DNA of 64,000 bases from Linnemannia schmuckeri. Its lineage: Eukaryota; Mortierellomycota; Mortierellomycetes; Mortierellales; Mortierellaceae. Both the position numbers and the translations under genes were made by a program. Location: positions 1,426,001 to 1,490,000 of the forward strand of contig JANATG010000013.1 in NCBI GenBank assembly GCA_029449235.1. The letters are read 5' to 3'. The notes below the pieces were generated by a model. The model was not told the DNA's origin and did no database searches. It saw only the letters and a list, made by a program, of their open reading frames with translations. This document shows positions 1-10,699 of this stretch, piece by piece (the first letter of the stretch is position 1; each line of letters starts with the position of its first letter).

Positions 1-2213
1 AGACAGACGAACATGCTGCTCGTGCTGCGACGAACTCTATCACTATATTGGTCAAGGCTGGGGTCTCGTTCATTGGAGCGGATCTTCAAGGCATTCGAGT
101 TCCAGGAGCTGATTTGTCAGGCGGGCAGTTCGACTCGGCTCAGCTGCAGGAGGCCAACTTGATAAGCGTCAATCTCACCAGAAGCTGGATTCGACAGGCG
201 GATCTTAGCAAGACGCGGATGGAAGGGGTGCAGTTCGGAGAGCTACCATTTTTGGATATTCTTTTCATGGTGTACTCAGTTGCTTACTCTCCGAACGGGG
301 AATCATTTGCTGCGGGTCTAGGTCGTGGTCTCATCGACATTTACGATACCACAACCTGGACAGCGACTCGCACCTTCCGTGGCCACAAGGGAAAAGTTAC
401 CAGCATTGCTTACTCTCCCTCTGGAAAGCAGCTTGTCTCAGGCAGTCGCGATTTTACAGTCCGGTTGTGGAACTGCCAGACAGGAATGACTGATTTTACT
501 CTCGAGGGGCATACTGACGAAGTCAATGCCGTGGTATTTTCACCTTCAGGCTGTCAGGTTGCGTCAGCCAGCGACGACGGGACCGTGAGGCTATGGAATC
601 CTCGGACGGGGGCCATTCTTTTTGTCTTGCAGGGTCATACCAACTGGATTTATAGCGTTGCGTACTCGCCTGATGGACGAAGCGTTGTCTCTGGAGGCCA
701 TGACAGGACGATACGAATATTCGATACATACTATGGACAGACGGGCTTGGTCCTCGATAATGAGGACCGGATTGTTATTTGCGTCGCCTATTCGCCTGAC
801 GGTAAGTGGATCGCTGCAGGCGATACCGGTGGTAATTTGCGGCTGTGGGGATCAATCACTGGTAAATCAGGAAAAGAGTGGAAAGGCCATGTGGGTACTG
901 TTTGTGCCGTCAGCTTTTCGCCAAATGGATTATGGATAGCCTCGTCTAGCGATGATCGTACGGTGAAGTTATGGGATTCCCATGCAGGCACCCTCGTCTC
1001 AGTCTTTGCAGGCCACTCTGCAATTGTGGAATCCGTTGCGTTCTCGCCGAACAGCCTGCAGATGACTTCAGGGAGCCAGGATGGGACCGTGCGGTTGTGG
1101 GATTTAACGACCACTGGAGCAGGATTCGACCTAAATATCGCCCAATCTGATCCGATCACAAGCGTCGCCTATTCTTCTGATGGAAGTTGCCTCGTCGCTA
1201 GCAGCAACTCTGGGACTCTGCGACAGTATGATGCGGTGACTGGAAAGCTCGGTCGTTCGTTTCCATGCGATTCCCAGCAAGCCGAGGTCTTAACGATTTC
1301 ACCGGATGGTCGTCGAATTGCCACCGCTGGATATTCCAAAGTCATCAAGATATGGAGTATGGAAACAGGTGTCGCCGACTTTGTTCTCCGAGGCCATACG
1401 GACTGGGTCAATACGTTGGCATTCTCACCTAATGGCCAGTGGCTTGTTTCCGGTAGCTGGGACGAGACTGTGCGCCTTTGGGATGCCCACTTAGGAACGC
1501 CCGGCCTTGCGCTCGTAGGCCACAGGGACGATGTCCTGAGTGTGGCATTTTCAACATGTGGACGGCAGCTCATATCTGGAAGCAAAGATGGGACCATTCG
1601 AATCTGGGAGATTGCTACAGGCAAATCACGAGTGTCTGTGGATGTCTGGCCTTCAAAACCAGACGCCATAAGTTATTCACCGAGTAGAAAGTTGATTGCA
1701 ATAGGACTGAGAGAAAGCGGTTCCGTGGAATTGTGGGGCGAGGACAGCGAGGAACCCTCGCACTCTTTGCAACATACGGACCCAATTAGCTGTATTGCCT
1801 TTTCGCTTTGTGGTCAGTGGATTACCACCGTTTGCAGAGATTCTGTGTGGATATGGAACTTGATCGTGAAAGATGCGGTGCAGAAGTGGGAATGCGCTCT
1901 GGTTATTCGAGAAATTCTCGGGGATGTCACTGGTATTGCCTGGAACCCAAACGAATTGGAGTTTGTAACTGGTTCCAGAGACGGTCATGTGCAAGCATGG
2001 CGGTTGGTTGGTGGACAGGATGACGGGTTCTCTGCGAGGTTGATCTGGAGCTCCGGACACACAGCGTTTGTAGCGACGGATGCTGTCATGGTAGACATGG
2101 TTGGTCTCAGTACGACGAACCGAAGATTGCTCAAACAGCGCGGTGCTGAGTATGGATTGTTTTCTTCCGACGACAGCTCGGACGAAAGCCAAAAAGGCAG
2201 CGATACCGAATAA
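1..2213 (+). CDS. NACHT/pentapeptide/WD40 protein, C-terminal part (5' end outside window)
   Basis: The reading frame is already open at the first codon (base 3) and aligns with the middle of the complete genes at 47550 and 52643, so the NACHT half lies left of the window. The visible part begins at the helix before the pentapeptide block (FIGADLQGIRVPGADLSGG, then QADLSKTRMEG) and continues into about 14 WD40 repeats with typical GH...WD spacing (for example SGSRDFTVRLWN and ASDDGTVRLWNP). WD40 propellers bind protein partners; in fungal NACHT proteins they act as the sensor. The pentapeptide block has the RVP variant shared with the 47550 gene. The stop TAA (2211-2213) lies inside the AATAAA at 2209-2214. 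No stop or frameshift is seen. The function as an NLR-type receptor is inferred from family architecture. Confidence 0.9.
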   Translation, partial: TDEHAARAATNSITILVKAGVSFIGADLQGIRVPGADLSGGQFDSAQLQEANLISVNLTRSWIRQADLSKTRMEGVQFGELPFLDILFMVYSVAYSPNGESFAAGLGRGLIDIYDTTTWTATRTFRGHKGKVTSIAYSPSGKQLVSGSRDFTVRLWNCQTGMTDFTLEGHTDEVNAVVFSPSGCQVASASDDGTVRLWNPRTGAILFVLQGHTNWIYSVAYSPDGRSVVSGGHDRTIRIFDTYYGQTGLVLDNEDRIVICVAYSPDGKWIAAGDTGGNLRLWGSITGKSGKEWKGHVGTVCAVSFSPNGLWIASSSDDRTVKLWDSHAGTLVSVFAGHSAIVESVAFSPNSLQMTSGSQDGTVRLWDLTTTGAGFDLNIAQSDPITSVAYSSDGSCLVASSNSGTLRQYDAVTGKLGRSFPCDSQQAEVLTISPDGRRIATAGYSKVIKIWSMETGVADFVLRGHTDWVNTLAFSPNGQWLVSGSWDETVRLWDAHLGTPGLALVGHRDDVLSVAFSTCGRQLISGSKDGTIRIWEIATGKSRVSVDVWPSKPDAISYSPSRKLIAIGLRESGSVELWGEDSEEPSHSLQHTDPISCIAFSLCGQWITTVCRDSVWIWNLIVKDAVQKWECALVIREILGDVTGIAWNPNELEFVTGSRDGHVQAWRLVGGQDDGFSARLIWSSGHTAFVATDAVMVDMVGLSTTNRRLLKQRGAEYGLFSSDDSSDESQKGSDTE

Positions 2214-2214
2214 A
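2209..2214 (+). terminator. Polyadenylation signal overlapping the stop codon
   Basis: AATAAA overlaps the TAA stop of the first WD40 gene. The same GAATAAACT context occurs after the paralogues at 22273, 37064 and 56629, and as AATAAATT at 10337. There it lies 65-130 bases past the stop, because those reading frames end earlier. Confidence 0.55.
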
Positions 2215-4066
2215 CTGAGCGCGATATTCTTTATTGACTTTTGGTAGTGTTTGCATTTGAGTGAATGAAAGTATAAGTTTGCAAACATGTCGTTTTTCCC
2301 TCCTCCCACTTTCCCTTTTCTTTACACATTGTCTGTGATCTTGACGTTTAGCCTTCTCGCTTTTATCTTTTATTTTATTCTTTATCGCTTTCATTCTCTC
2401 GACTCGTCATATATAGTCGTTTTGCAAATGGTGAAAACTGAACACGATGGTTATTCGTGTATTGTAATTCGCGGTCAAAAGGCTTGTAGTGTGTTTACCT
2501 GCCCTTTGTAGATTGTTTCATCTTCTCCTCCACAAAGCCTTCTCTTGTGTTCAAGTGATTTCTTTGAGCTAATGGATTTCCCTCCATTTCCTTCCAATGT
2601 TGCTATTGTTGATCTTTGAAATGCAAGAGCCATGTATGCCGTTTCTCACAAATATACCTTCCTGCTCGCTACTTCAGTAGATCGCTCTTTTCCTCCCTCT
2701 CACTTCTTCCTCACATTCTACCCCCTGCTCCACCACGCTATATAGTGCCTGCTCCCTCGCAAGCGTCATTAAAGAATAATAAACGCGCCCCAACCGGTGG
2801 CCAGGACAGCTCCTGTTAATAATAAACGCGGCGACCTACCCTTCTTCCCCTTCTTTTATGCCTCTTTGTCCAACAATTGCTTTTCTCTTTCTCACCCTCC
2901 CCTTTCGCCTGGTCACCTTCCTTGTCTTTTTTTATTTGTACTTACCTCTCTACTACCATCACCAACAACAACAACAGCAGACCTCAAGATCAAGAGCAGA
3001 GAGAGAAGGGTCCAGAAAGAACAAAGGGGAACAAAGGTAAAAAGACAATGGGGATCAAGGATAGAGAGAAGGCATCTATAGGTAGAAATACAAGGCATCA
3101 AGAAAAATAAGGGAGGGATCAAGAGCAAAGAGGAAGTAGCATAAAAAAATATGGGCAGGAATGCACCTCGAACATCGAGCTCCGACATAGCCTTTTGGAG
3201 GGTATCATCCTCTTGGCCCAGGCTGACATCTTTTGCTCTGGTTTGACACGTACTGCTGGCGTTGAGCGAAAGAAAGTACCCATTGGACAGTTCTATGCAA
3301 CAGAAGCCCAAAATTCAGTAATTCGTAGACAAGGAGGCGCGTTAAAAAGATGTGAGTGGTCCTGATAAAAAACAAAAGGAGGAACGGCATATCAGAAGGG
3401 CCCGTCCGAATGAATGCAGAAAGACAAAGGGGCTGGTTTGAGAAGATAAGTGCGCTCTCCAATTTTCCTAGCTATTCCTTTCGTCCCACCTCTGCATCAT
3501 CTATCAACTCATACCCTCGATTTTTTGTTACTCCTCCCTTTGCTCTTGAACCTTTCGACGCTCTCCCTGTTCTCGGTGCCGATCGTAATTTCTGAGTGCC
3601 CTCCTTTCCCAGCACCCATTGATCGTTGATCTCGTACTTGCAATTATTTCAGCGACTGTCCTGCCCAGTGTACCCTTGACATTTTGTTTCACAGACTTTC
3701 CCCCCATATAACATATACAAAAGACAACATCCTTCCGTCAGCCCGCAAATAGACACGCAATTATCTCTTCCCCTCCCTATTGTCCCATGTACTGAAGTCT
3801 TTCCCTCAGCCTCACATCCGCATTTATACTCGACAGCCATCATCCGCTAATTGTCTACCACTTCTCTGCGCTTCCATTCTCAGAACTAAACCATATTTGC
3901 ATCGACATTGAAAGAACTCTATATCCTTGTCGACAGTCTATTTGTCCTTAACAGTCTCCACCTACAATCAATGTAAGCAGTCATCTCTACTGTTACCGTA
4001 TGTGTCATTTGAAGTATCCTCCTTCTTAATCGCATATCTTGCTCTTTATCTCTTTCGTTGGAGAAG
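2215..4066. other. Non-coding spacer
   Basis: No supported gene. Bases 2215-2560 resemble the DNA after the WD40 pseudogene (10343-10640) and after the full NACHT pseudogene (22280-22580), so this is the shared 3' flank of the family. Beyond this the DNA is pyrimidine-rich (2680-2980), followed by a purine-rich tract (2980-3160). Open frames here are low-complexity Ser/Phe/Leu strings. Confidence 0.6.
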
Positions 4067-4690
4067 ATGAGGCTGTTGGCTAGTCTAAGTACTGGAGCAT
4101 TGTCGCGCGGCATTGTTGCTCAAGCCACGTTTAAGAGCGTGTGAATCAGACGCCGACTACAAGAAGGATGAGAAATGCATGAAAATGGAGGTGTATCAAA
4201 AGTTTTCTACAACTGCTTCAAGTTTCCTACGACTACCGATGGGTCTAACAAGGCGTTCAGCCCGACGGTGCCACGTTTGGAGTTTTGCAAAAATGCAGCG
4301 CGAAGACCAAGCCACCTTGTTCCGGGAGTCCAGCGGAGGTGATCGACCCTGGTTCTTGCTGCTCGGGAACGGCTTTTCTTGGCTACTTACCCGGCGAATA
4401 TATGCTTATATGCACATCCTCTACACAATGTGATATATCTGATAGCAAATACTCATCCACTTTGGGCTGCCCCGGCTCACAGAAGTGCTTTAACAACAAA
4501 TGTGAGGCCTATCAGTGCGGAGGGTGCGGAAACCCTCCGCTCACACAGCTACTGCGAGGGCGTTCTCGACGACAACAATATATGTCAATGCACCAACGCC
4601 CGTACCCGTTCTCGAGGGAGTGGCCCTTCCGGCGAAGACTGTTGCGGCAATCTCCCCCAGTGCAAGTCGCTCAACGATTATGCAGGATAA
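4067..4690 (+). pseudogene. Decayed cysteine-rich, probably secreted protein gene
   Basis: An ATG at 4067 opens a short signal-like peptide (MRLLASLSTGALSRGIVAQA), but this frame stops at once. Cysteine-rich sequence then continues in other frames: ACESDADYKKDEKC, then FYNCFKFPTTDGSNKAF, then GSCCSGTAF and CGGCGN (frame starting 4285), and finally CEGVLDDNNICQC and GEDCCGNLPQC in the frame ending at 4690. At least three frame changes without plausible introns indicate a pseudogene, although unrecognised short introns cannot be excluded. The cysteine spacing with CC pairs recalls small secreted fungal proteins. No family was identified. Confidence 0.45.
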
Positions 4691-5637
4691 GAGTCGACAG
4701 CACCATGCAAGTAAATGCGCTCCCTACATCCATCATTAAAATCTACATCATATCTTCTCCCTGTTAACTGTCTACCTCCTTATATGCGGAAAGCAAAATA
4801 AAGGTCAAAATAACCCTTTTTAGGAGCGCATTCTGATATGGGACAAAGAGGCCATAGCAGCGGTATGGGTTTGAGAAATTTCTCAAAGTGAATGAGAAAT
4901 CGACGCACATGCTGAAGAAGAATTCAGTAAGTTTTGGATTGTTCACTCACTAATAGGGAACGAGACCTGGAGTTTAGACCGTCGGGATACAGGTTACTTT
5001 TAGCGTACTGATGAAATGCTGTTGCAATAGTAACTGGACTTGGTACGAGAGGAACAACTTATTTGGATAATTGGTATTCGGGCTTGCCTGAGCATGCAAT
5101 GGCCCGAAGCTATCATCTGTTGAGTTATGACTGAATGCCTCTAAGCCAGAACCCGCGCTAGAACGCGACAATGACTGCCTTTTCCAATCCTTAGTTGAAT
5201 ACAAATAGATCTTCGGATCCTGAACCATACTACTCGGGATGGCATGAGTGGCAGAAATGCCGCCTGTGTTCCCGTAAATGGCAAATTCAAATATTGGAAG
5301 AGATAAATCTCTTGCGGACGACTTTAAAGCAACAAGCTATTGTGATTATGCGAGTAGCCTTGTCGTTATGAGACGATGAGATCTAGGCTTTTTTTTATTG
5401 CACAGATTTGTTTCTTTACAAACGCATCTTTCTCTTTTTCTTTCACGCTTGGGTGGGGGGACGGTCTTTCGGCTTGCCCATTGACGGCGACATCCAAGCA
5501 ACAAAGATCTGGTAATTGGATGCGTGGCCTTGCTCTAAACCCCAAAGTGATAAGAAGCAGTGATTAAAATGACACTGATAAGTACGTTGTTGCAAAACAT
5601 CGAATGTGATGGAGAAGGAGAGAGTGAAATGACTTAC
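4691..5637. other. Non-coding spacer
   Basis: No gene could be supported. The stretch 5340-5560 on the minus strand stays open downstream of the cysteine-rich exons and could contain their continuation, but it shows no cysteine pattern. Confidence 0.4.
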
Positions 5638-6060
5638 TGCCGCAACGGGACTCCCACACGAGCCACAAGGTAAGCCTGGTTCATCACGGTCACATCCTCA
5701 CTAAGCATCAATCAAGAGAGTGAGGGTTAATAAATAGCCTTGGATTTAAAAGAGCATACGTTAGACTTCATCCTCGGCACTTACTTTACAGCAATGGGGG
5801 GTTACGTCACATCCAAGCATGAAGCCTTCAGGACAGGCGCAACCAGTGCCCGCTTTATTACATCCTAACTAAACAAACGTACCAGAGAAAGACATACAGG
5901 ATTAGTACGAACATTGTGAAATATATTTGCATTATCTTGTTATTAGCAAATACCAAAATGATCCGTTGCTTACTTTGCAGCAAGCATTGCCATACTGATT
6001 GGGATCAGTTACGGAACATTGATGGCAGTTGCCATCCGAGGCGCTGCCATAAACGATTTT
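5638..6060 (-). pseudogene. Multi-exon cysteine-rich repeat gene, internal exons only
   Basis: Three minus-strand blocks bounded by good splice sites each encode a cysteine-rich segment. Exon A is 6060-5974 (29 codons, contains NCHQCSVTDPN, ends NACCK). Exon B is 5868-5785 (28 codons, begins LGCNKAGTGCAC, ends HCCK). Exon C is 5700-5638 (21 codons, contains GCDRDEPGLPCGSCG). Donors read GTAAGC or GTAAGT, acceptors end TTGTAG or TTAG, and all junctions are phase 0, so each exon is a self-contained module. Exon C begins TGA where exon B begins TTA, giving an in-frame stop right at the junction. The first exon and the true 3' end were not found. The product was probably an extracellular cysteine-rich protein; this is inferred from composition only. 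Confidence 0.45.
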
Positions 6061-7483
6061 CTACAATTTAGATGGAAAAGTATTATTTTGCATAAATGTT
6101 ACGTGAAAATATTCCTTGGCTAAGTATACATTGCAATAATTCATTTTCAAATTAAGATACAAAACAGCTATTGGCGAGAGAGACCAGCCCTACGCTTCTG
6201 GATCAGGTGCTGGTCTAGCCATGGCCGAGGTCGAGTTATGGCCCCCAGACTTGATAGCATATCATTACTCATTGGTTCAAAGCTTCCTAGTGTATGTCAT
6301 GATTGGGTCCAACCATCCAGATCGCATGATATTCTGCATTTGTTTGACCTTTCTGACTGGCTGTATGCAGCACTATTCCATGTGTGGTGCAGGGATATTT
6401 TTAAAAAATTAGCGACGCTCTGACCACTTCCCCCTTATAGTTTTCGTATCGGAAACATTTGCCATCCAGTGGGAGACTTTCTAGCCAGCATTGCGAAGAC
6501 GTCAAAATTTTTGGTGTGCTAAGGCCACCTTGGCACTTGAGACATCTCAAAACTGGAACGCTTACTTTGTGGTGCAGCCAATCATGGTGAACTTAAGATT
6601 TATACCCCTTGCCCTGACCACTTGCACATTTGCAGATCCTATGACTGAATCGGTCCATGCGTGGTGCAGGGGCCACCAAGCCAATCGTGGAAAGAGCATG
6701 GTCAACCTGAGCTGGTGCCTAGACCTTATAAAATGGTCAGGGAGCATGATCAAAAGTTGGTCAGGGTGTATCGGACTGGTGAGAGTGTATATACCCTTGA
6801 AGTTATTCATTATGCATGAACACAGACAAATGAGGGAGCATAAGCACAGAGTAAGCTACTGGCTGGAGGCCAAGAACACAGGAGATATTTTTAGTTGCAA
6901 GACTTAGTCTAGGCGTAACCCACGCACTTCCAATCACTGCACAACAAAGAGAACATGCCGAGATGGTCGAAGCCCTCTATAATTTTAATTCTCTCTTGTT
7001 TAATCATGCTGAAGGCCGCGAAGAGGAGCTGATAACATTGTTGGCCAGAGCATCACATCATCCTCTTGCCTGGTTGGTATCCTTAAGGGACTGATGTCTC
7101 TAGCCCGCTAGGATGTGTGTCCTGACTTTTGCAATGGACTTGGTTATATTGAAATCCAAATTTCAGCATCCACAGGGACCAGGCATCGGGGCAGCCACAC
7201 ACCGAGTGTTTCAGTCATGGAAGCAGGGGTCTGTGCATGCGGCGATTTAAACTCCTTCCAGTATTGGCTGGGCACCCACTATACTACACGCAGAAGGTTT
7301 TAGTTACGAAAGCAGCCATGGGGCTGGGTGGTCTGAGCGCTGCTTAATTCTCCGTAACTGACTAGTCAGGCATTGCATTAGAGCTTCAGTCATGGGATCT
7401 TAAAGGAGCTAGGTGTTAGAATCCTCTGCCTCGAGGTACACACTTCCCCCTGGTAAATCTTGGTACGAGTCTCTCCGAATAAG
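6061..7483. other. Spacer without recognisable genes
   Basis: Only short frames without domain-like composition. A 'gtggtgcagggg'-type phrase recurs near 6382 and 6661, hinting at old duplicated or transposon-derived DNA, but nothing is identifiable. Confidence 0.4.
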
Positions 7484-7490
7484 TATAAAA
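7484..7490 (+). promoter_or_regulatory. TATA box of the metalloprotease gene
   Basis: TATAAAA lies 87 bases before the ATG at 7577, a spacing suitable for a fungal core promoter. Confidence 0.5.
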
Positions 7491-7576
7491 GGCCACTCTT
7501 TCCACCGTGGCGTTAATTTTCCTATATATTCAAATACTCCAATAACCACAAGATACAAACAACTCCTTATTTTCCA

Positions 7577-8317
7577 ATGATGAAGCACATCGAACAAGAC
7601 TTGCCCAAGGCCGACCCTAGCACCCACCGCTTTGGAAAGCACCGTTTGTGCGTGACCGGAGAGCGTGCTCACAAACTTTCGCCCTTGGAACTCCGCGGTG
7701 GTACCCGTGGATTCATCCCAGTCTGGGAGAAGGATGTCGTTCTACGTTACCGCTTCAATGACCGCTCACTGCGGGAGTCGAAGAGGACCAAGAAGGAGAT
7801 CCTCAACTTGTTCAACAAAGCCGTGGAGCAATGGGGTGATGCCGCCCCCGTCAAGTTCATTGAAGACGAAGTTGTATGGGATTTCGAGTTCGATGTGCGC
7901 AAGGACCGATTTTGCTTTGAAGACGGCTGCGTCCTGGCAAGTGCCTTCTTCCCCGATGGAGGCCGGCACCACTTTGTCATTTATCCATCAATGTTCGATC
8001 AGTCCGAGCCCGAGCAAGTAGAAACACTGGTACACGAGCTTGGCCATGTCTTTGGTCTCCGCCACTGGTTCGCGAAATACGAGGACGCCGAGCTCGGAGG
8101 TGATTGGCGCTCGGAGGTGTTCGGCCACAATGACCCAGTCACCATCATGAACTATGACGATCTCACCACTGACATCGACGAGTGCACTCTCACCAAGAAC
8201 GACAAGCATGATCTTAAGCACTTCTACAATCTGGTGTGGAACCGCGACCTTGTGTCTATCAACAAGACGCCTATCAGGTTGTTCAAGCCCTTCAGTGCTG
8301 GCGCCCCCATGCCTTAA
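7577..8317 (+). CDS. Matrixin-like (metzincin) zinc metalloprotease
   Basis: This single-exon 246-residue protein carries the full metzincin zinc site HELGHVFGLRH at residues 153-163 (three His ligands, catalytic Glu154) and a Met-turn IMNY at 190-193, about 30 residues downstream, as in M10/matrixin-like proteases. Before the site is a plausible catalytic-domain core (FIPVWEKDVVLRYRF at 46-60 and FNKAVEQWGD at 79-88). It would hydrolyse peptide bonds with zinc. The N-terminus starts MMKHIEQDLPKADP and has no signal peptide or cysteine-switch prodomain, so classical secretion is not supported. The first ATG after a TATA box was used. It is unrelated to the NACHT/zinc-finger families around it, and nothing indicates decay. 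Confidence 0.85.
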   Translation: MMKHIEQDLPKADPSTHRFGKHRLCVTGERAHKLSPLELRGGTRGFIPVWEKDVVLRYRFNDRSLRESKRTKKEILNLFNKAVEQWGDAAPVKFIEDEVVWDFEFDVRKDRFCFEDGCVLASAFFPDGGRHHFVIYPSMFDQSEPEQVETLVHELGHVFGLRHWFAKYEDAELGGDWRSEVFGHNDPVTIMNYDDLTTDIDECTLTKNDKHDLKHFYNLVWNRDLVSINKTPIRLFKPFSAGAPMP

Positions 8318-8437
8318 CTGCCACCGATCCCAGCAGCCAGATTAGTCAGTAAAAGATCCTGGATCTTCCATCAACAGATCACAGCAACAGTATTGATCAG
8401 CAACACCCCCGGGACATTCCAGCAATACGTCTTTCAT

Positions 8438-8615
8438 CCATTTGGCATGCATACCAGCAGTTTTCCCGTCTACTTTTCACACAGCACTTTCCTCTCTTTT
8501 TCCCACACATGTACCTCCCTCTCTTCAACATGCATGTACATCCACTAGTTTTTCCGTCCACTTTCCGCACAGCACTGCAACTCCGCTCATCTTTTTCCCA
8601 CACATGTACCTTCCT
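8438..8615. repeat. Tandem duplication with about 90-bp period
   Basis: The phrases 'cccacacatgtacct' (8502 and 8598) and 'cgtc..acttt..cacagcac' (8467 and 8555) recur at offsets of 96 and 88 bases. This indicates two diverged copies of one unit between the protease and the WD40 pseudogene. Confidence 0.6.
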
Positions 8616-8777
8616 TGACATCCATCTATTTAAACTCGCTCTTCCTCTCTCCTGCTTTCAACCCCCCTCCCAATTCTCTACATTGTCGCTTTCCCCATTT
8701 TTTTTTCAATCACCGTTCTTGTCCATTCTCCTTCTTTATGTTCGCCACACAAATGATCCAAATAAACCGTTGATTAA

Positions 8778-9041
8778 AAATCTAAACACGCTTCCTTTCT
8801 CATCAACATTTTCAAAGACGAAGATTTATACCTTGCTCGTTTCAGCAAAAGTTTTCCTACTCTTACCCTTGAAAATGCCTACAGTTTGGCTGGCACAATC
8901 CATCCGACATGTATTCTCATTGATACTGTTCTCGCACTGTTTCACGAGATGTACAATGAGGGCGGTAAATTTGTTTTCGTCAATTTTAACCACACCCAAG
9001 TCGTCCTTAACAATGATATCCACACCGCTTGCTATCGATAG
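8778..9041 (+). pseudogene. Orphan coding remnant before the WD40 pseudogene
   Basis: This 87-codon open frame has amino acid composition like real protein (segments FKDEDLYLARFSKSF, ILIDTVLALFHEMYNEGG, KFVFVNFNHTQVVLNND) and no low complexity. It lacks an early ATG, since it is open from 8778 after a TAA and its first Met is in HEMYN, and it ends TAG at 9041. WD40 homology to the paralogues begins only about 15 bases later. It does not resemble the 5' exons of other NACHT genes in the window. It may be the tail of another gene to which the WD40 fragment was joined. Function is unknown. Confidence 0.35.
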
Positions 9042-9055
9042 GTGCAAGAGATTCG

Positions 9056-10336
9056 CTCGCCCAGCTGTGATTGTACAGTCAAGTTATGGGATACCAATGC
9101 AGACATCCTCATCTCAGTCTTTGCAGACCACTCTGCATTGTGGAATCCGTTGCGTTCTCACCGAACGGCCTGCAGATGGCATCAGGGAGCGTAGATGGGA
9201 CCGTGCTACTATGAGATGCGACGACCACTGGAGCAGGACGCGACCTAAATATCACCCAGTCTGATCCAATTACAAGCGTCACCTATTCTTCGGATGGAAG
9301 ATGCCTCGTCTCTGGCAGCAACTCTGGGACACTGTGACAGTATGATACGATGACAGGAAAGCCCGGTCGTTCGTTTCTATGCGGCTCCTGGCCAGCTAAA
9401 GTCATAACAATTTCGTCTGATGGTCGTCGATTTGCCACCGTCGGAGACTCCAGCAACATCATGATGTGGAGTGTGGAAACAGGTGTCGGCAAGGTCGCCT
9501 TTCAAGGACACACGAGTTATATCAAAACATCGGTATTCTCGCCGGATGGCTAGTGGATTGCTTCCGGTAGCCGTGACAGTGCTGTGTACTTTTGGAACGT
9601 TAATTCAGGATCGCTCGGCCTTGTGCTCGTAGGCCACAGCAATATTGTCGTGAATGTGACATTTTCAGCGTGTGGACGGCAGCTCATATTTGGAAGCAGA
9701 GATGGAGCTATCCAAGTCTGGGAGATAACTACTGGAGAATCACGAGTGTCTGTAGATGTCTGGCCTTCTGAACCGGGGTCATAAGTTATTCACCGAGTAG
9801 AAAGCTGATCGCGATAAGACCGGAAGAATTGGATTTTGTGGAGTTGTGGGACTATGACAGCGAGGAACCCTCGCACTATTTGCAATATGTGGGCACGATT
9901 ACCTCCACTTCCTTTTCGCTTTGTGGTCATTGGATCGACACCGTTTGCAATGACTCTGTGTGGCTTTGGACCTTGTCCGTGAGAGCTGCAGTACAGAAGG
10001 GGAAATGCGCTTTGGTTATTCGAGATTTTCTCAAGGAGGTCACTGGTATTGCTTGGAGACCAAACGCAACGGAGTTTGTAACTGGTTCAAGAAACGGTCG
10101 TGTGCAAGCATTGCGGTTGGTTGGTGAACAGGATGACAGATTCTCTGCGACATTGGCCTGGAGTTCCTGACACACGGCGTTTGTAGCGACAGATGCCGTC
10201 ATTGTAGACACGGTCGGTCTCAGTGCGACGAACCTGCGATTGCTCAAACAGCGCGGTGCTATGGATGGATCGCTGTCTCTCAAGGATAGCGCAGACAAGG
10301 ATAGCGCAGACAAGAGATGAGATGAGAACGATGCCA
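9056..10336 (+). pseudogene. WD40-repeat pseudogene (3' half of a NACHT/WD40 gene)
   Basis: The sequence aligns with the last half of the NACHT/WD40 genes, beginning within a repeat (CTVKLWD) and keeping the characteristic C-terminus (LLKQRGAMDG). No NACHT or pentapeptide part precedes it. Disabling changes include a frameshift near 9140, a stop near 9212, TAG replacing CAG at 9551, a 1-base deletion near 9775 that shifts frame, and TGA replacing GGA at 10168. Stretches between these remain clear WD40 repeats, for example ISSDGRRFATVGDSSNIMMW and LISFGSRDGAIQVW-like repeats. It starts abruptly after an unrelated remnant, so it is a truncated duplicate. Confidence 0.85.
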
Positions 10337-10342
10337 AATAAA

Positions 10343-10699
10343 TTGCGGGCGTGGTATTACTCATTTTCTAATTATTTTATGTAGTCGTGTTTGCATTAAG
10401 CAAATGAAAGCATCTGTTTGCCAGAATATGTTATTTCTTTTTTCCCTCTTCTCGTTTTCTGTGCATTATCTTTTCTCTTTCTATTTTATATCGTTCTTTC
10501 ATCGTTTTCGTCTTTACTCATACATTGTAGTCATTTTGTGAATGGTATGAAGGGCACACGATGGTTATGCAACATACCTTGCGGTCAAATAACCGGTTGT
10601 AGTGTGTCTCCCTGCCCTTGGTTAATTGTCCCTTCGCCCCCACTCTGCCTCCTTTTTTTCTATAGTTGCTATTATTCTTCGTTTGTTTGCGTCCAAACT
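10343..10699. other. Family 3' flank
   Basis: Non-coding DNA alignable with 2215-2560 and 22280-22580, for example 'gtttgcat..ag..aatgaaag' followed by a pyrimidine-rich stretch. It starts with AATAAA at 10337. Confidence 0.5.

Noticed and set aside
6491..6907. 138-codon open frame
   Set aside because: No domain-like features, no promoter or splice support, and a comparable frame on the other strand.
8509..9264. 251-codon plus-strand open frame
   Set aside because: It runs from pyrimidine-rich spacer through a different frame of the orphan fragment into an off-frame part of the WD40 pseudogene; composition is not protein-like.
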